NCBI GenBank assembly: GCA_965242535.1
Contig: OZ251458.1
Coordinates: 4,092,001-4,156,000, forward strand
DNA length: 64,000 bases
Reading direction: 5' to 3'
DNA from: VXRD01 sp965242535
GTDB taxonomy: Bacteria; Latescibacterota; UBA2968
Below, piece after piece: positions 60,815 through 64,000 of this stretch; position 1 is the stretch's first letter, and every line of letters begins with the position of its first letter. The notes below the pieces were generated by a model that saw only the letters and a program-made list of their open reading frames with translations, did no database searches and had not been told where the DNA came from. The translations under genes and the position numbers were made by a program.

Positions 60815-61191
60815 GCCTCGTCCTCCTCTCCTTCCGATTTTTCCGCGATATCCGAACCCTCTTCAGACGATTCCCCGACATCGTCCTCCTCCACAGCGGG
60901 CGGAATCTCGACTTGGAGAATCAAATGCCGCAACACGGCCTCATCCAATCGACACGCCCGATCCACATTCGCAATCGCGCTCGGCTCGGCCCGAAATTGG
61001 AAAAACGTGTAATCGCCTTGTTGCCGCTTGTGAATCTCATACGCCAACTTGCGCGCCCCCCAGCGGTCCACATCGACCACCTCGGCCTCCTGTTCTCCGA
61101 GTAGCGTCTCGTAGTGCGCGACCGTCTCATCCACCTCCTGATTCGGGCGTTGCGTATCCACGATCAACGCCAACTCGTACTCTCGTGACAT
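60811..61191 (-). CDS. rpsF: 30S ribosomal protein S6
   Basis: The 126-residue product shows REYELALIVDTQ, DRWGARKLAYEIHKRQQGDY and FQFRAEPSAIANVDRACRLD, followed by a ~30-residue Glu/Asp/Ser tail. The ATG at 61191 follows GAGGGGGATTT. No ssb gene lies between rpsF and rpsR, unlike in many bacteria. Confidence 0.95.
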   Translation of the reverse strand: MSREYELALIVDTQRPNQEVDETVAHYETLLGEQEAEVVDVDRWGARKLAYEIHKRQQGDYTFFQFRAEPSAIANVDRACRLDEAVLRHLILQVEIPPAVEEDDVGESSEEGSDIAEKSEGEEDEA

Positions 61192-61211
61192 AAATCCCCC
61201 TCGGACATGAG

Positions 61212-61234
61212 GTTCAGAACCCAATGTTCTGAAC
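61212..61234 (-). promoter_or_regulatory. Hairpin in the rpsF leader
   Basis: GTTCAGAAC and GTTCTGAAC form a perfect 9-bp stem with a 5-nt loop, 20 nt upstream of the rpsF start. S6:S18 autoregulatory leaders are known in this position, but I cannot match their consensus loop. Confidence 0.4.
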
Positions 61235-61257
61235 GGGGTTAAAAACCGGCATCCCAG

Positions 61258-63240
61258 CTATGCCAGCAACGGCGCCAGCATCAGGGAAACCACCGACATC
61301 AACTTGATCAAAATATTCAGCGACGGGCCGGACGTATCTTTTAGGGGATCGCCGACCGTATCGCCGACCACCGCCGCCTTGTGCGCCTCGGACCCCTTGC
61401 CGCCCAAATTGCCCCCTTCGATCAGCTTCTTGGCATTGTCCAACGCCCCTCCGCTATTCGCCATCATCAGCGCCAGCAACACGCCCGACACCGTCGCGCC
61501 GCCGAGCATCCCGCCCAACGCCTCTGCGCCCAACGCAAACCCGACCAACACGGGCGTCAACACGGCCACCAGCCCGGGCACCACCATCTCGCGCAGCGCG
61601 GCGACCGTGCTGATATCCACGCACCGGCGCGTATCGGGCTTGCCCGTCCCCTCCATCAGGCCGGGAATCTCGCGGAACTGCCGGCGCACTTCCTCCACCA
61701 TCTTAAAAGCCGCATTGCCCACGCTCGTCATCGTCAACGCCGCCACGCAAAAGGGCACGCCCCCGCCGATGAACAACCCGATCACGACCTTGGGTTTGAT
61801 CAAATTGATCGAATCGATCCCCACCGCCGCCGAGTACGCGGAAAACAACGCGAGCGCGGTCAGCGCGGCAGACCCTATCGCAAACCCCTTTCCTATGGCC
61901 GCGGTCGTATTGCCAAGCGCGTCTAACCCATCGGTAATTTCGCGCGTCTCCGGCCCCAGGGCGGCCATCTCGGAAATCCCCCCGGCATTGTCGGCAATCG
62001 GGCCATACGCATCCACCGCCATCGTAACCCCCACGGTGGACAACATCCCCACCGCGGCGATGCCGATGCCGTATAGCCCGGCAAAGTGAAACGCGCCGCC
62101 GATGGCGACGCAGATCCCCAAAATCGGCAAGGTCGTGCTCTCCATCCCCACGGCCAAGCCGGCGATCATATTGGTCGCCGATCCCGTCTCCGACGAATCG
62201 GCAATGCGTTTTACGGGCGCCCCGCCCGTGTAGTATTCGGTCATCAGCGCGATGGCGATGCCGGCCACGCACCCAAAGAGAATCGCCCAAAAAACGCCGC
62301 GCGCCAACCCCATCCATTCCGCGGCAAAATACGCCCCGATGAGCATCAAAACAGCGGCGATATACGTGGCGTAGCGCAAGGCGGCATCCGGGCTTAACGA
62401 CTGCAACGCGCGAATGGATCCCACGCCGACCAGCGACGCCACCAACCCGATCATCACCACGACGAGCGGGTATTGCATCGCCGCGATCTGATCCCCGCCC
62501 AATTTTTCCAGCGCGACGCTGCTCGCCGTTGCCGCTATCGCAATCGTCGCGATGACAGACCCCACATAAGACTCGAAAATATCCGCGCCCATGCCGGCCA
62601 CATCGCCCACATTGTCGCCCACGTGATCCGCGATCACCGCCGGATTTCTCGGATCGTCTTCCGGAATACCCGCTTCGACTTTGCCCACCAAATCCGCGCC
62701 CACATCCGCGGTCTTCGTATAAATCCCGCCCCCGACGCGGGCAAACAGCGCGATGGAACTCGCGCCCATGGCAAACCCATTGATAATCGCGGCCTGCTCC
62801 GGTTTGCCGTAAAAATAAAAAAGCAAGCCCACGCCAAAAAGCCCGAGGCTCGCCACGGCCAGGCCCATCACGGCCCCGCCGGAAAACGCGACATTCAACG
62901 CCTTATCCCGTCCCTCTCGACTGGCGGCATAAGCGGTTCTCACATTGGCTTTGGTCGCCGCCTTCATGCCGATAAACCCCGCGCAAAGCGAGCACAGCGC
63001 GCCGCCGAAAAAAGACGTGGCCGTCGCCAAATTGATGCCCCAAAACACCAGCGCGAATACCGCTGCGATAAAAACCCCGAGCACGCTGTATTCGCGCTTC
63101 AAAAACGTCACTGCCCCTTCGTGGATATCCGCTGCGATCTCCCGCATGCGATCCGTACCATCGGCTTGTCTGGCGACATAGAGATAAATCAAACCAGCAC
63201 CAAGAAGCCCGACCGCTCCCAGCACAGGTGCCAAAACCAT
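61258..63240 (-). CDS. hppA: Membrane-bound ion-translocating pyrophosphatase, K+-dependent type
   Basis: The ~660-residue protein has about 16 membrane helices and the PPi-binding motifs DVGADLVGKVEAGIPEDDPR, DHVGDNVGDVAGMGADIFES and VVGDTVGDPLKDTSGPSLNI. In GNTTAAIGKGFAIGSAAL the residue after GNTTA is Ala rather than Lys, which marks the K+-dependent subfamily. It couples PPi hydrolysis to H+ or Na+ pumping; which ion is not readable. I prefer the ATG at 63240 (behind GGGAG) to that at 63258, which overlaps the pth stop. Confidence 0.9.
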   Translation of the reverse strand: MVLAPVLGAVGLLGAGLIYLYVARQADGTDRMREIAADIHEGAVTFLKREYSVLGVFIAAVFALVFWGINLATATSFFGGALCSLCAGFIGMKAATKANVRTAYAASREGRDKALNVAFSGGAVMGLAVASLGLFGVGLLFYFYGKPEQAAIINGFAMGASSIALFARVGGGIYTKTADVGADLVGKVEAGIPEDDPRNPAVIADHVGDNVGDVAGMGADIFESYVGSVIATIAIAATASSVALEKLGGDQIAAMQYPLVVVMIGLVASLVGVGSIRALQSLSPDAALRYATYIAAVLMLIGAYFAAEWMGLARGVFWAILFGCVAGIAIALMTEYYTGGAPVKRIADSSETGSATNMIAGLAVGMESTTLPILGICVAIGGAFHFAGLYGIGIAAVGMLSTVGVTMAVDAYGPIADNAGGISEMAALGPETREITDGLDALGNTTAAIGKGFAIGSAALTALALFSAYSAAVGIDSINLIKPKVVIGLFIGGGVPFCVAALTMTSVGNAAFKMVEEVRRQFREIPGLMEGTGKPDTRRCVDISTVAALREMVVPGLVAVLTPVLVGFALGAEALGGMLGGATVSGVLLALMMANSGGALDNAKKLIEGGNLGGKGSEAHKAAVVGDTVGDPLKDTSGPSLNILIKLMSVVSLMLAPLLA

Positions 63241-63257
63241 AAAATTCTCCCGCCCCA

Positions 63258-63803
63258 TTAACGCGCATTGTACCGATTCATCGCCTGTTCAATGCCCTGT
63301 GTTGCCCAACAAAAAGCACCGTCGACCGCTCGATCGACAGCATCGGCGATCACATCTCGTTCTTCCGGTGAAAATTCACCCAACACGTAATCGATCAACC
63401 CATCCGCCTCTGCGGGCTGCCCAATGCCCACGCGCATCCTCGGAAAATCCGAAGCCCCCAATTCGCGCGCGATCGACCGCAACCCATTGTGCCCCCCGTG
63501 ACTGCCCGACCGCCGAAAGCGCAACCGCCCCACCTCCAAATGCACATCGTCAACGACCACCAACATATCGGCCACCGCCACCCCAAAACGCCGCGCGATT
63601 TGCGCCGCGGCCAAGCCGCTGTCGTTCATATACGCCCGCGGCTTGACCAGCACCAAATCGTCTGTGACCTCGCCCCACGAACAAAATTCAAAGGCGCGCC
63701 ATGGCACATCCGCGCCCATCGCTTCGACGACCCAAAACCCGATATTGTGGCGCGTGTGTGCATAACGCGCGCCCGGGTTGCCCAATCCCACGATCGCCTT
63801 CAT
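63258..63803 (-). CDS. pth: Peptidyl-tRNA hydrolase
   Basis: The 181-residue product has GLGNPGARYAHTRHNIGFWV with the catalytic His, LVKPRAYMNDSG, VVVDDVHLEVGRLRFRRSGS and HGGHNGLRSI. It recycles peptidyl-tRNA. It starts 1 nt after the L25 stop and is followed directly by hppA. Confidence 0.95.
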   Translation of the reverse strand: MKAIVGLGNPGARYAHTRHNIGFWVVEAMGADVPWRAFEFCSWGEVTDDLVLVKPRAYMNDSGLAAAQIARRFGVAVADMLVVVDDVHLEVGRLRFRRSGSHGGHNGLRSIARELGASDFPRMRVGIGQPAEADGLIDYVLGEFSPEERDVIADAVDRAVDGAFCWATQGIEQAMNRYNAR

Positions 63804-63804
63804 G

Positions 63805-64000
63805 CTACGCCGCATCGCCTTCTTCGTCATCGCCGCCGCGCCTGCCGCGTTCGATCACTTCCGGCTCTTGCATTTCTTCTTCGGCGACCAATTCATCTTC
63901 ATCTTCTTCTTCGGCGGCGACGATCGCGGGGGCGGCCACCGCAAACACCGTGCGATCCACATCCGTAACGAGGGTCAAATCATCGCCATTGAGTGCGATA
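63805..64000 (-). CDS. 50S ribosomal protein L25/Ctc, C-terminal part
   Basis: The last 64 codons of a gene entering from the right edge. The visible end (LTLVTDVDRTVFAVAAPAIV, then an acidic EEEDEDE stretch and EPEVIERGRRGG) matches the C-terminal domain and acidic tail of the long, Ctc-type L25, including the characteristic EPEVI near the end. The pth gene following it supports the call, as rplY-pth is a common order. Confidence 0.85.
   Translation of the reverse strand, partial: IALNGDDLTLVTDVDRTVFAVAAPAIVAAEEEDEDELVAEEEMQEPEVIERGRRGGDDEEGDAA

Overview
The window is GC-rich, gene-dense DNA from a Gram-negative bacterium: there are outer-membrane-type lipoproteins, a beta-barrel candidate, HlyD and PpiC periplasmic proteins and a GldAFG-like operon. 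Phytanoyl-CoA dioxygenase-like enzymes, a Cys-type sulfatase, a sialidase, an enolase-superfamily sugar-acid dehydratase and many short palindromic repeats recall uncultured marine phyla such as Poribacteria or Latescibacterota. That placement is inference; no 16S rRNA or other decisive marker is present.

Layout. 1-415: end of an M32 carboxypeptidase gene (minus). 473-870: tandem palindromic repeats. 0.95-6.7 kb (plus): orphan HicB and a five-gene catabolic operon (SDR, aldose epimerase, HD phosphohydrolase, acyl-CoA synthetase, Ldh_2 dehydrogenase). 6.8-8.7 kb (minus): DUF2089/DUF4097 pair. 9.4-13.4 kb (plus): secreted M14 peptidase and a solitary HsdR-N nuclease-like protein, interspersed with two copies of a 410-bp MITE. 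14.2-21.6 kb (minus): lipoprotein, TPR lipoprotein, secreted and coiled-coil proteins, RNase R. 21.7-25.5 kb (plus): trypsin-like lipoprotein, nickel superoxide dismutase with a Sec signal, CIRCE-controlled groES-groEL. 25.7-34.3 kb (minus): glycan and sugar-acid degradation (sialidase, enolase superfamily, glycosidase-like, sulfatase, two PhyH proteins) with a duplicated antitoxin. 35.1-39.2 kb (plus): two large glycosyltransferases behind a sigma-54-type promoter.

39.2-53.9 kb (plus) is the most unusual part. Three tandem cassettes each encode a 77-aa double-glycine peptide A, a ~215-nt hairpin-rich spacer, a second double-glycine peptide B with a near-constant leader and a variable core (two end in poly-Cys acidic tails), a hairpin, and a CPBP-family membrane protease. 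A secreted metallopeptidase, a beta-barrel candidate and an S41 peptidase lipoprotein follow, then an export operon: a cNMP-binding/C39-peptidase/ABC transporter, an HlyD adaptor and a PpiC isomerase. I read this as an undescribed double-glycine peptide production and export system. The AT-richer composition of the cassettes and the direct repeats at their borders suggest acquisition and recent amplification. A UDP-GlcNAc 2-epimerase closes the region.

55.2-59.1 kb (minus): GldAFG-like ABC operon plus a DUF4340 protein behind a 7-nt tandem repeat. 59.3-59.9 kb: DUF4160/DUF2442 pair. 60.0-64.0 kb (minus): L25, Pth, membrane pyrophosphatase, S6, S18 and L9.
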